This document shows positions 17,103-25,827 of a DNA stretch of 64,000 nt, piece after piece (position 1 is the stretch's first letter; each line of letters begins with the position of its first letter). A program made the translations under genes and the position numbers. A model generated the notes under the pieces. It searched no databases and had not been told where the DNA came from. It saw only the letters and a list, made by a program, of their open reading frames with translations. Source of the stretch: Yinghuangia elevatio (GTDB lineage Bacteria; Actinomycetota; Actinomycetes; Streptomycetales; Streptomycetaceae); assembly GCF_040649515.1 (NCBI RefSeq), contig NZ_JBEZFP010000008.1, positions 1 to 64,000 on the forward strand, written 5' to 3'.

Positions 17103-17969
17103 CTACTCGGCGGGCCAGCTGCGGAGGTGGTCGGGGAGGTCGCGGCTGACGGTGAGCCCGAAGTTCGGCGGGCGCTTCTCCAGGAACGCCAGGACGCCTT
17201 CCCGGGCGTCCTCCGACTGGCCGGCCCAGTGCAGCGCGCGCGACTCGAGCCGGTGCGCGGTCCAGGGGTCGGGTTCGGACTGCATGCCCCACAACAGCGC
17301 GCGGGTGACCGCGACGGCCACCGCGGGTGTGCGCTCCGCGATGCCGTGGGCGATCTCGTACGCGCGGTCGAGCAGGTCCTCCGGAGCGACGATCTCGCGT
17401 ACGAGCCGGGCCTCGTGGGCCTCGGCGGCGTCGAACACGCGTCCCGTGAAGCACCATTCGAGCGCGCGGTCGATGCCGACGACCTTGGGCAGGAACCACG
17501 TCGAGCAGCCGTCGGGGGTGATGCCCCGGCGCGCGAAGACGAAGCCGAAACGCGCGTCGGAGGAGGCGATCCGGATGTCCATCGGCAGTGTCATGGTCGC
17601 GCCTACGCCGACCGCCGGGCCGTTGACGGCGGCGATGAGCGGCTTGGTGGAACGGAAGAGCCGCATCACGAGTTTGCCGCCGTCGTCGCGGAAGTCCTCG
17701 GGGGCGGGTTCCGGTTCGCCCGTCACCGCGGCATGCGCGGTCGCGTCGAAGGTCTGCGCGCCCTGTTCGAGGTCGGCGCCCGCGCAGTACGCCCGGCCGC
17801 TGCCGGTGAAGACCACCACGCGGATGTCGTCGTCGGCGTCCGCCCGGTCCAGGGCGTCGGAGATCTCCGCGCGCATCCGGAACGTGTAGGCGTTCATCCG
17901 GTCCGGACGGTCCAGCCGGACGGTGAGGATCCCGTCCTTGGCTTCCGTGGCGATCTGCTCGTACTCCAT
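17103..17969 (-). CDS. enoyl-CoA hydratase/isomerase family protein
   Basis: Crotonase-fold enzyme of 288 residues acting on acyl-CoA. The oxyanion-hole segments are visible: GSGRAYCAGADLEQ (CoA binding) and NGPAVGVGATMTLPMDIRIAS. The Glu of classical hydratases is not obvious at the second catalytic position, where the sequence reads RRGITPDGCSTWFLP, as in many isomerase-like members, so the exact reaction is open. Start ATG 17969 has GGAGGAG upstream. It is divergent from the acyl-CoA ligase gene, suggesting a shared promoter region (17970-18179) and a joint role in fatty-acid or related acyl-CoA catabolism. Confidence 0.9.
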   Translation of the reverse strand: MEYEQIATEAKDGILTVRLDRPDRMNAYTFRMRAEISDALDRADADDDIRVVVFTGSGRAYCAGADLEQGAQTFDATAHAAVTGEPEPAPEDFRDDGGKLVMRLFRSTKPLIAAVNGPAVGVGATMTLPMDIRIASSDARFGFVFARRGITPDGCSTWFLPKVVGIDRALEWCFTGRVFDAAEAHEARLVREIVAPEDLLDRAYEIAHGIAERTPAVAVAVTRALLWGMQSEPDPWTAHRLESRALHWAGQSEDAREGVLAFLEKRPPNFGLTVSRDLPDHLRSWPAE

Positions 17970-18179
17970 GGGGCGGCTCCTCCGACGCAGGCGACCTGAC
18001 GAACGCTCGCTCAACACCCTGCCGTGTCCCGTCGTGGCACGCCAGCCCTTGGAGCGAAACAGGCGGTTGCCGGGAAAACTGTTCTGGTACGCCGCCTGCC
18101 GGACTACTGTGGTGCCGCTCCACCCCGGGTCCCCGCAACGCGTGAACAGGCATGGCGTATGGCCAGGAGGTGCAGGCGA

Positions 18180-19946
18180 ATGCTCGACCGCACGCAGGCA
18201 TTGGCGGAACTGACCGCCCCGGACTCGGTGTTCGCCATCGTCGACAGTGATCGTGGCGGCGGTCCGTCCGGCGATCGGAGCAGCAACCACGGCAGCGGCC
18301 GGTGGCGGGAGTACGCCTCCGCGCCCGCGACGCTCCGCACGGTCTTCGAGGGGACGGCCGCCTTCGGGACCGCCGACGCGCTCGTCCACGAGACAGGCCG
18401 CATCAGCTACGACGAACAGCTGCGGCTGGTCGCCCATTTGGCGCGCCACCTCGCCGAGGAGTTGGGCGTGCGCAAGGGCGACCGGGTCGCCATCGCGATG
18501 CGCAACCACCCCGAGTGGGTCCTCGCGTTCTGGGCCACGCAGGTCCTGGGCGCCGTCGCCGTACCGCTCAACGCGTGGTGGACAGCCGACGAACTCGGGT
18601 ACGCGCTGGCCGACTCCGGCACGTGTGTGCTGGTCGCCGACGGCGAGCGCGCCGAACTGCTCGCGGCGGCGGAGGAGGACGTGGTCCCGACGAGTGTGCG
18701 TGCCGTCCTCGTCGCGCACCCGGAAGGCCCGATGCGGCCGGGCATGACCGACCTGTCGGCGGCGTTGACCCGATGGTCCGACCCCTGCCCGCTGCCCGCG
18801 GCCGAGATCGCACCGGACGACGACGCGACGATCATCTACACGTCGGGCACGACTGGCCGTTCCAAGGGCGCTGTCGGTACGCAGCGCAACCACACCACCA
18901 ACCTGCACACCATCCAACTGCTCCAGGCCGTGCAGTTGGCCCGCGCGGGCGTACCACCGGAGATGCTGACCAAGGGCATGCCCGCGTTCTACGCCGCGGC
19001 GCCCGACATGCCCCGGCCGAGCGCGCTCCAGGTCTACCCCTTCTTCCACATCGCCGGACTCGTCGGCATGTACGCCGCCGCCGGCCAGGGCGCGAAGCTC
19101 TCCCTGATGCGCCGCTGGGACACCGAACGCGCCCTCCAGCTCATCGAATCGGAGCACGTCACGAGCGCGACGATGGTCCCCACGCTGCTGCGCCGCCTGC
19201 TGGAGTCCCCGGCGCGCGGAAAGTACGACCTGTCGTCCCTGCTCAGCCTCGGCGCCGGCGGCGCGCCGGTGCCCCCGGACCTGGTGGACGGCGTGGGCCG
19301 GATGTCCGGCCGCGCGGTGTCGCCGCTCAACGGCTACGGCACGACCGAGACGACCAGCGCCGTGGTGGCCAACTCGGGCGAGGAGTACTACGCGCACCCG
19401 GACAGCGTGGGCCGCCCGGTCCCGGTGGTCGACGTCGCGGTCGTCGACCCGGCGACCGGGCGCGAGGTGGCGCGGGGCGAGACCGGTGAACTCCGCTTCC
19501 GGGGGCCGCACATCGCTCGCGGATACTGGAACAGGCCGGAGGAGAGCGCGAGTTGCTTCCCCGACGGATGGTTCCGCACCGGTGACCTCGGGTACGTCGA
19601 CGGCGACGGGCTGGTCTACGTGGTCGACCGGCTCAAGGACGTCATCATCCGGGGCGGCGAGAACGTCTACTCGGCGGAGGTCGAGGCGGTGCTCTTCGAG
19701 CACCCGGCGGTCGCGGACGTCGCGGTGGTGGGCGTACCGCACCGCGAACTGGGCGAGGAGGTCGCGGCGGTCGTCGAGACGCAGCCGGGAGCGGTGGTGT
19801 CCGCGGCGGAGTTGCGCGGGCACGTGGCGCGGCGGCTGGCGGCGTTCAAGGTCCCGACGATCGTGCGGTTCAGCGAACGGCCGCTGCCGCGCAACGCGGT
19901 GGGCAAGGTGCTGAAGCGCGAGCTGCGGGAGATGCTCACGTTGTGA
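18180..19946 (+). CDS. AMP-forming acyl-CoA ligase
   Basis: Class I adenylate-forming enzyme of 588 residues that activates a carboxylic acid with ATP and CoA. The P-loop-like motif IIYTSGTTGRSKG, the aromatic/adenine motif NGYGTTETT, the hinge Asp in GWFRTGDLGYVDGDG, the Arg in VDRLKDVIIRGGENVY and the catalytic Lys in PRNAVGKVLKRELRE are all present. Start ATG 18180 has AGGAGG at 18165-18170. It has an N-terminal extension of about 60 residues before the family core. Divergent from the enoyl-CoA hydratase. The substrate is probably a fatty or other hydrophobic acid. Confidence 0.92.
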   Translation: MLDRTQALAELTAPDSVFAIVDSDRGGGPSGDRSSNHGSGRWREYASAPATLRTVFEGTAAFGTADALVHETGRISYDEQLRLVAHLARHLAEELGVRKGDRVAIAMRNHPEWVLAFWATQVLGAVAVPLNAWWTADELGYALADSGTCVLVADGERAELLAAAEEDVVPTSVRAVLVAHPEGPMRPGMTDLSAALTRWSDPCPLPAAEIAPDDDATIIYTSGTTGRSKGAVGTQRNHTTNLHTIQLLQAVQLARAGVPPEMLTKGMPAFYAAAPDMPRPSALQVYPFFHIAGLVGMYAAAGQGAKLSLMRRWDTERALQLIESEHVTSATMVPTLLRRLLESPARGKYDLSSLLSLGAGGAPVPPDLVDGVGRMSGRAVSPLNGYGTTETTSAVVANSGEEYYAHPDSVGRPVPVVDVAVVDPATGREVARGETGELRFRGPHIARGYWNRPEESASCFPDGWFRTGDLGYVDGDGLVYVVDRLKDVIIRGGENVYSAEVEAVLFEHPAVADVAVVGVPHRELGEEVAAVVETQPGAVVSAAELRGHVARRLAAFKVPTIVRFSERPLPRNAVGKVLKRELREMLTL

Positions 19947-19989
19947 GCCGGGCCGGGCGGGCGCTGCCTGAGCGACCTGAGCAGACCGC

Positions 19990-20137
19990 CCCGACCCGAC
20001 CCGAGTCGACCCGCCCCGACCCGACCCGAGTCGACCCGAGCTGAGTCCACTCGGGCCGAAGTGAGTCCACTGGGGCCGAGCTGAGTCGACCCGAGCCGAG
20101 CTGAGTCCACGCGAGGCGAGCCGACTGCACCCGGCGG
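19990..20137. repeat. tandem repeats downstream of the acyl-CoA ligase
   Basis: A GACCC/GAGTC-rich array precedes five clear 20-base units (20038-20137) of the type GAGCTGAGTCCACTCGGGCC with a few substitutions each. It lies between two convergent genes and contains no reading frame worth calling. It may be a terminator-like or purely mutational expansion. Confidence 0.8.
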
Positions 20138-20150
20138 CGAGCGGGTCGGT

Positions 20151-21674
20151 TCAGCCGGTCCGCTGCGGGCGCGTCATGCGGCGTTCCCAGAAGGCCAGTT
20201 CCTCGAGCGCCTCGATGACATAGCGGTGGTCGCCGTCAAGGGCCTCGGTCATGTCCAGGACCAGTTCCCGGAGCAGCCGGACCGCTTCGTCGGCGTCGCC
20301 CGACCGCCCGGTGTGCAGGGCCAGTTCGCGCCGTACCTTGAACGTGTCGATGTCGGTGGGCCCGTGGACGCGCACGTACGCGGGCACCAGTTCGCGCAGC
20401 AGCAGGGCCGCGGCGGTGGGGTCCCCGGCCTTGGCCGTCCAGTGCGCGAGGTTGCGGCGTACGCCCAGGGTGTCCGGGTGCTCGCGGCCACGTACGCGCG
20501 TGTAGTCCGCGACGAGTTGGCGCAGCACTTTCACCGCGGTGTGATGCTCGCCGGACCGCCCCAGGTGGTAGGCGAGGTCGTCGCGCACACCGAGCGTGCG
20601 TGGGTGGTCGTGGCCGAACACCCGGTTGTGCTCCGGCAGTAGCTCGCGCAGCAGGGCGACCGCCTCCTTCGGTGCGCGACCGGGAACCTCGGCCATGCGG
20701 CGGGCCAGTTCCTCGGCCTGCACGGGCACGGAGGGCACGCGTATCGGAGGGAGCGGCGGCACGGCCTCGATCAGGCGGCGTACCTCGGCGGCGCTCTGCG
20801 GGCGGTCGTCGGGATGCTTCGCGAGCAGCGCCAACACCATCTCGCACACCTCGTCGGGGAGGTCGTCGCGGACCCGGGCGGGGGACTCGGCGGCTACGTG
20901 CACGTGCCGGAAGAGCAGGCTCGGTACGTCGCCGAATCCGAACGGCGGGAGGCCGGTGAGGAGTTCGTAGAGCAGGCAGCCGGTCGAGTAGAGGTCGGAG
21001 CGGGCGTCGGCCGGCTGGCCGTTGGCCTGTTCCGGCGACATGTAGGCCGCGGTGCCGAGCACCGCGCCCGGCCGGGTGAGCGTGGCGCCGGCGGCCAGGG
21101 CCTTCATGGAGCGGGCGATGCCGAAGTCGAGGACCTTCAGCACGCCTTTGTCGCTGGCCATGATGTTCGCGGGCTTGATGTCGCGGTGCAGCACCTCGGC
21201 GTCGTGCGCGACCTCCAGCGCGTCGCACAACTGACGCGCCAGGTCGAGGACGCGCGCCAGCGGGAGGGGGGACTCGTCGGCGACGACCTTGGCGAGCGAG
21301 CGGCCGGGGACCAGTTCCATCGTGACGTACACGGCTTCGCGTACCGGCTCGTCGGGGGTGGCGGGCCCGTGGTGCGAGAGGGGACGCGCCGGGGCGGTCG
21401 GCGGCGTGTGCGGGTCGTCGGGATCGGCGGCCTGCAGCAGTCCGGTGCCGAAGTCGTACACGGTGACGATGTGGGGGCTCGACAGGGTGCCCGCGGTACG
21501 CGCCTCGCGGGCGAAGCGGTCGGCCGCGCCGGGGATGCCGTACATGTCGCGCAGCAACTTGACCGCCACATACCGGTGCATATGGGTGTCGCGGGCACGC
21601 CAGACCACGGCCATACCGCCGGAGCCGAGCTCCTCGATCAGCCGGTACCGGCCGGCGAGCCACCACTCACCCAC
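20151..21674 (-). CDS. soluble Ser/Thr protein kinase fused to TPR repeats
   Basis: Protein of 507 residues. The N-terminal Hanks-type kinase is complete: glycine loop GSGGMAVV (17-24), Lys39 in VAVKLL, HRDIKPAN (163-170), DFG (183-185), then APE-equivalent MSPEQ. A Pro-rich insertion of about 35 residues lies between the N-lobe strands (about 78-112). Instead of a membrane helix and PASTA domains, the C-terminal part (about 335-500) has four TPR units of about 42 residues with the motif HPxTLxVRxxLAxxxGxxGxxxxAxxLLRxL. The kinase is thus cytoplasmic and probably reads a protein partner. Start GTG 21674 has GGAGG upstream. Divergent from a FUSC membrane protein. Confidence 0.92.
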   Translation of the reverse strand: MGEWWLAGRYRLIEELGSGGMAVVWRARDTHMHRYVAVKLLRDMYGIPGAADRFAREARTAGTLSSPHIVTVYDFGTGLLQAADPDDPHTPPTAPARPLSHHGPATPDEPVREAVYVTMELVPGRSLAKVVADESPLPLARVLDLARQLCDALEVAHDAEVLHRDIKPANIMASDKGVLKVLDFGIARSMKALAAGATLTRPGAVLGTAAYMSPEQANGQPADARSDLYSTGCLLYELLTGLPPFGFGDVPSLLFRHVHVAAESPARVRDDLPDEVCEMVLALLAKHPDDRPQSAAEVRRLIEAVPPLPPIRVPSVPVQAEELARRMAEVPGRAPKEAVALLRELLPEHNRVFGHDHPRTLGVRDDLAYHLGRSGEHHTAVKVLRQLVADYTRVRGREHPDTLGVRRNLAHWTAKAGDPTAAALLLRELVPAYVRVHGPTDIDTFKVRRELALHTGRSGDADEAVRLLRELVLDMTEALDGDHRYVIEALEELAFWERRMTRPQRTG

Positions 21675-21875
21675 GCGCCGCTCGCCTCCCCGTCTTGTTG
21701 TTTCCCGTCGTGATTGTCCCGCAGCGGGGGGCGTGGGGGGAGGACAGCGGGATGACAGCGGGCAGACAGCGAGGGTGAATTCCCAAACGTTATGCAGAGT
21801 GCATGCGAAGCGCGCATTTTGATCGGATATAGGGTGATCACGGATCGACCCGCACCACGGTACGGAGGCAACCCG

Positions 21876-23912
21876 GTGGGCCACGCGGCAGGTGACGCCC
21901 ACTGGTTCCTGCGCGCGCTCGCCCCGCGCCGGGCACCGATTCCCTGGGCCGCGGCCGGGCGCGCGGCACTCGCGCTGGCCGGGCCGCTGGCGATCGGCGT
22001 GGCCGCCGACGAGGTGGCGTACGGCGTGCTGGCCTCGCTCGGCGCCCTCAACATGGTCGTGCTCGACCGCGACGAGGCGTACCGGCTCCGGATCATCCGC
22101 ATGGTGCCCCCGCAACTCGCCGGAGCGCTCGGCATCGTGATGGGTCATCAGACGGCGGACCGGGGCTGGACGACGGTGCTCGTGCTGGTCGCGACCGCGT
22201 TCGTCTCCGGTGTCATCAGCCCCGTCGGCGGCATCGCGTCGTCGTGCGGGCTCATGCTGCTGCTCATGACGGTGGTCGGCACCGGGGTGCCGATGCCGGA
22301 CCCATGGTGGCTGCCGCCGGTGCTGCTGGTGACCGGCGGCGCGGGGGTCCTCCTGCTCGCGTTGGTGGCGTGGCCGTGGCGGCGCGGGCGCCCGGAGCGC
22401 GCCGCGGTCGCCGAGGTGTACTACGCGGCCGCCGACCGCTTGCGCGCCGCCGGGCGTCCCGGTCGGCCGCTGCCGGGCGCGGGGCACGACATCGGGGCGG
22501 CGATCGACCAGGCGTACGACGTCCTGGTGCGCCACCGGGCCGGCTCACCCGGGCGGGATCCGGCGACGCAGCACCTGATGATCCAGCTCAACGCGGTCAA
22601 TCCGATCCTGGAGGCGATCGCCGCGCTGGTGCGCGAGGCGCCGGTGGACCCGAAGTTCGCGGAGGCCATCACGCGTCTGGGCGATGCCGTCGCGACGGGA
22701 CGGGACGTCGCGGTGGAGCCGGGGTTCGTGCCCAGGACGCCCGCCGAGACGGCGATGCGGGCCGCGCTCCGGCACGCGGCCGGACGGCTGGCCCCGCCGC
22801 CCCCGGACGCGACGGGTGTGTTCGCGCACGACCCCGACTCCCTCGGGGTGCCGCACATGGCATGGGGGCCGCGCGCGGGGCTGCGGAACATGGCGACGGT
22901 GGTGGCCAGTCGGGCGGCGTGGACGTACGGCGCGCGGCTGGCGCTGTGCATCGGGATCGCGTCGGTGCTCGTCCAGGTCGCCGATCTGCCGCGCTCGTAC
23001 TGGGTGGCGCTGACCATCACGTTCGTGCTGAAGCCGGACTTCGGTTCGGTGTTCGTACGCGGAGTGCTGCGGGCGGCCGGCACGCTGGTCGGCGTCGCGG
23101 TCGCGGCCGCGCTGCTCACATACGTCCCGCGCGGCTGGCCGGATGTCCCGGTCGTCGCGGTGCTCGGATTCCTGCTGCCGATCGCGACGTCGCGCAGCTA
23201 CGGGATGCAGACGGCGGCGATCACCCCGCTGATGCTGCTGTTCACCGACCAACTCGGGCACGGGGGTGTCGGCGGGCTGGTTCCGGCGCGCACGCTCGAC
23301 ACGTTGCTGGGCTGCGCGATCGTGCTGGTGTTCGGCTACCTGTTGTGGCCGGACGGGCGGCGGACGCGGCTGCGGGAGATGGTGGCGGGGGCCGCGGAGG
23401 CGAACGGCGCCTACCTGCGGCTGCTGCTCGCGGAGGGGGAAGGGGGCCGGGCCGGGCGGTCGCGGGCAAGGCGGCGGGCGTACAACACGCTGACGGGTGC
23501 GCGCACCGCGTTCCAGCAGGCGTTGGCGGAACCGCCGCCGACGTCGCGCCGGGCGGCGGCCTTCTGGCCGGTCCTGGTCGCGGTGGAGCGCATGACCGAT
23601 TCGATCTCGGCCTCGTCGGCGTACGTCGACGGCGGCGCCCCGGTGCCGGACCAGGACACCGTGGACGCGGTCGCGGAGCGGATCGACGCTTTTGCCCGGG
23701 CAGTTGGTCAGGGACGACCGGTGGAGGCAGTGCCGGACACGCAAGTTGACCCGCCGTCGGCAGTCTCCGCGGACAGCAGGGCCCCGCGGCACGGCGCGTC
23801 GGCGGACCACGTCACCACCGAGGGCTCCGCGCTGCTCAACGGCGTGCGCATGGATGTGGAGACCGCCTGCACGCTGTACGACCAGGCGCTCCCCGGCGCC
23901 CGGATGCGATGA
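21876..23912 (+). CDS. FUSC-family (aromatic acid exporter-like) membrane protein
   Basis: Integral membrane protein of 678 residues with two sets of hydrophobic segments (about residues 30-165 and 355-490). They flank a soluble middle domain, and a soluble C-terminal helical domain follows. This is the layout of FusC/YccC/AaeB-type proteins. A conserved-looking LPRSYWVALTITFVLKPDFG segment opens the second membrane domain. Start GTG 21876 has GGAGG at 21864-21868. Such proteins export aromatic or other organic acids, or have structural roles. The substrate here is unknown. The intergenic region to the kinase gene (21675-21875) is relatively AT-rich and should hold both promoters. Confidence 0.87.
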   Translation: MGHAAGDAHWFLRALAPRRAPIPWAAAGRAALALAGPLAIGVAADEVAYGVLASLGALNMVVLDRDEAYRLRIIRMVPPQLAGALGIVMGHQTADRGWTTVLVLVATAFVSGVISPVGGIASSCGLMLLLMTVVGTGVPMPDPWWLPPVLLVTGGAGVLLLALVAWPWRRGRPERAAVAEVYYAAADRLRAAGRPGRPLPGAGHDIGAAIDQAYDVLVRHRAGSPGRDPATQHLMIQLNAVNPILEAIAALVREAPVDPKFAEAITRLGDAVATGRDVAVEPGFVPRTPAETAMRAALRHAAGRLAPPPPDATGVFAHDPDSLGVPHMAWGPRAGLRNMATVVASRAAWTYGARLALCIGIASVLVQVADLPRSYWVALTITFVLKPDFGSVFVRGVLRAAGTLVGVAVAAALLTYVPRGWPDVPVVAVLGFLLPIATSRSYGMQTAAITPLMLLFTDQLGHGGVGGLVPARTLDTLLGCAIVLVFGYLLWPDGRRTRLREMVAGAAEANGAYLRLLLAEGEGGRAGRSRARRRAYNTLTGARTAFQQALAEPPPTSRRAAAFWPVLVAVERMTDSISASSAYVDGGAPVPDQDTVDAVAERIDAFARAVGQGRPVEAVPDTQVDPPSAVSADSRAPRHGASADHVTTEGSALLNGVRMDVETACTLYDQALPGARMR

Positions 23913-23957
23913 TCGGCGCGAGAACGCCGCCGCGGTCCTTTCGCCGCAAGGGCGTTG

Positions 23958-25193
23958 GTGTCCGTGCGCGTGGAGGTCGCCTTGCCCGGTCCCGTCACCG
24001 TCGTCCACGCGAGCGACGAGCCGCCCGCCTCGTGGGACGCAAGCGTGTTCCTCGCCGGACCGAGCCCGCGCAGTGCCGACGTCGCCTCCTGGCGGCCGGC
24101 CGCGGTCGAGCTGATCCGGCGTCAGTGGGTGGGGCCCGGCGAGTTGGTGGTCTTCGTCCCCGAACCCGCCGACGGGCGGCCGTGGGCCGACTACGACGAT
24201 CAGCGCCTGTGGGAGCTGCGTTGGCTGGGCGTCGCGGACCAGGTGGTCTTCTGGGTGCCGCGCGACCTCGCGACGCTGCCCGGGCTCACCACCAACGACG
24301 AGTGGGGCTGGACCAAGGACGGCGGGCGCGCCGTGTTCGGTTCGCCGCCGGGTGCGGCGAAGGTTCGCTATCAGCGCGAGTACGCGCGCGACCACGGCGT
24401 GCCGACGGCCGACAGCCTGGCGGAGACGCTGCGCATCGCGCTGGACCGGATCGGGGCGGGGGAGCGCCGGTCCGCGGGGGAGCGCGACGTACCGCTGCTG
24501 GTGTGGACGACGCCGGTCTTCCGGGCCTGGTACGCGGGCCTGCGCAAGGCCGGCAACACCCTGCTGGGGGCCCGACTCGTGTGGACCTTCCGGGCCGACG
24601 AGGGGCGGACCGTCGTGTACTCGGCCGTGCACGTCTCCGTCGCGATCGCGGCGGAGGGCGGGCGCGTGAAGGCCAATGAAGTGGTCCTGTCGCGGCCCGA
24701 CATCAGTGCCGTGCTGCTCTATCGGCGTGCCCCGGACGTGCGGGACACCCGGCTGGTGCTGGTTCGCGAGTTCCGCGCGCCCGGCCTGGCGCGGGACGGC
24801 TACGTGCGCGAACTGCCGGGCGGTTCGGCGTCGTACGACGTCGCGCCGCAGGACCGCGCACTGGCCGAGGTGCGCGAGGAGACCGGGCTCGGCCTGGCCG
24901 CCGAACGCCTGCGCGGGCACGGGGTCCGCCAGGTCGCGGCATCGTCGTCCGCTCATCGCGCCTGGCTCTACTCGGCCGAACTGACCGACCGGGAAATGGA
25001 GTTGCTGGGCGCCGACGGATCAGCGCACGGCGAGGGCGGGGCGGGCGGGGAGGAGCGCACGTACGTCGAGGTCACGACGTACGGCGAACTCCTCGGCTCC
25101 GACGGGGTCGACTGGACCACCGTCGGAATGGTCGCCCAGATTCTCGCGGACCTGGGCGGCCCGTCGGCGCCGGAAGACGGCGCGGGTCAGTAG
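23958..25193 (+). CDS. nucleoside 2-deoxyribosyltransferase-like domain fused to a Nudix hydrolase
   Basis: Protein of about 411 residues. The N-terminal half (about 25-165) carries the NDT-like signature FLAGPSPR, then VVFVPEP, a YDDQRLWELRWL helix, VVFWVPRD and a WGW segment. The C-terminal half (about 255-375) is a Nudix fold. Its box reads GGSASYD-V-APQDRAL-AEVREETGL: the metal-binding EVREE core is kept, but the first Glu and the Arg of the consensus are Val and Ala. The start is GTG 23958 with AAGGG upstream (TTG 23955 and GTG 23964 also possible). The fusion suggests clean-up or salvage of a modified nucleotide. Its 3' end overlaps the convergent small gene by seven bases. Confidence 0.82.
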   Translation: MSVRVEVALPGPVTVVHASDEPPASWDASVFLAGPSPRSADVASWRPAAVELIRRQWVGPGELVVFVPEPADGRPWADYDDQRLWELRWLGVADQVVFWVPRDLATLPGLTTNDEWGWTKDGGRAVFGSPPGAAKVRYQREYARDHGVPTADSLAETLRIALDRIGAGERRSAGERDVPLLVWTTPVFRAWYAGLRKAGNTLLGARLVWTFRADEGRTVVYSAVHVSVAIAAEGGRVKANEVVLSRPDISAVLLYRRAPDVRDTRLVLVREFRAPGLARDGYVRELPGGSASYDVAPQDRALAEVREETGLGLAAERLRGHGVRQVAASSSAHRAWLYSAELTDREMELLGADGSAHGEGGAGGEERTYVEVTTYGELLGSDGVDWTTVGMVAQILADLGGPSAPEDGAGQ

Positions 25194-25399
25194 GGCAGGC
25201 CGTCGCGGTGCGCGGCGCTGCACGGCGTGTGGCGCTCGACCATGTAGGTCACGCCGTCGAACACCGTCAGGCGGCCGCCCATCGGGTCGCCTCCCGCCGG
25301 GACCTCGACGAGTGTGCGCGGGTGCAGTGCCGCGAGGTACGGCTCGCCGCACAGTCGGCATTGCGCGGGAATCGTACGGTTCGAGTGCGTCCTCTTCAT
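25187..25399 (-). CDS. small Cys-containing protein of unknown function
   Basis: Protein of 70 residues, ending seven bases inside the convergent NDT-Nudix gene. It has a CRLC knuckle (Cys14, Cys17), a later single Cys60 and three nearby His residues (57, 64 and earlier), which could bind zinc. It has no membrane segment. Start ATG 25399 is preceded by GGAGGG on the minus strand. I do not recognise a family. Confidence 0.6.
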   Translation of the reverse strand: MKRTHSNRTIPAQCRLCGEPYLAALHPRTLVEVPAGGDPMGGRLTVFDGVTYMVERHTPCSAAHRDGLPY

Positions 25400-25578
25400 G
25401 GCGTTACCCCCTCCGGGTGCGCTCGGCGCGACTGCGGAATCCGGTGACGTTCCGCGTCGGCCAGGTCTTGTTCACCTTGTGTTCATCTTGATGTCGACTG
25501 CCATACTCCATGTTCCCGGCAGAAATGTCAACTCGGTTGGCCTACGCGGTGGGCCGATCGATATGGCATCCTGACGTT

Positions 25579-25827
25579 GTGGATCAGAGCGAAGCCGCCG
25601 AAGACCTCGCCAAGGCGGCCAGGACGTACCGGCGCACCGAGAAGGCGCACGAGGAAGCCCGCCAGGCCCTCAAGCAGGCCGCGGTCGCCGCGGTCAAGGC
25701 GGGCGTCAAACAGTCCGAAGTGGTCAAGACGACCGGCTGGACGCGCGAGTACCTGCGCAGACTCCGCAAAGGCGGCGGGGCCGACGGCTCCGGTCCGTCA
25801 GCCGACGACGCCAAGCCGAAGAAGTAG
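25579..25827 (+). CDS. small HTH-like DNA-binding protein
   Basis: Protein of 82 residues: a long charged helix (EDLAKAARTYRRTEKAHEEARQ), then a helix-turn-helix (about 42-68: VKQSEVVKTTGWTREYLRRLRKG), then a Gly/Lys-rich tail. Start GTG 25579 has no good ribosome site; the message may be leaderless or the start may lie elsewhere. It is of a type common in streptomycetes. The upstream 100 bases are AT-rich for this genome. Its last 30 bases overlap the convergent VanZ-like gene. Confidence 0.7.
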   Translation: MDQSEAAEDLAKAARTYRRTEKAHEEARQALKQAAVAAVKAGVKQSEVVKTTGWTREYLRRLRKGGGADGSGPSADDAKPKK

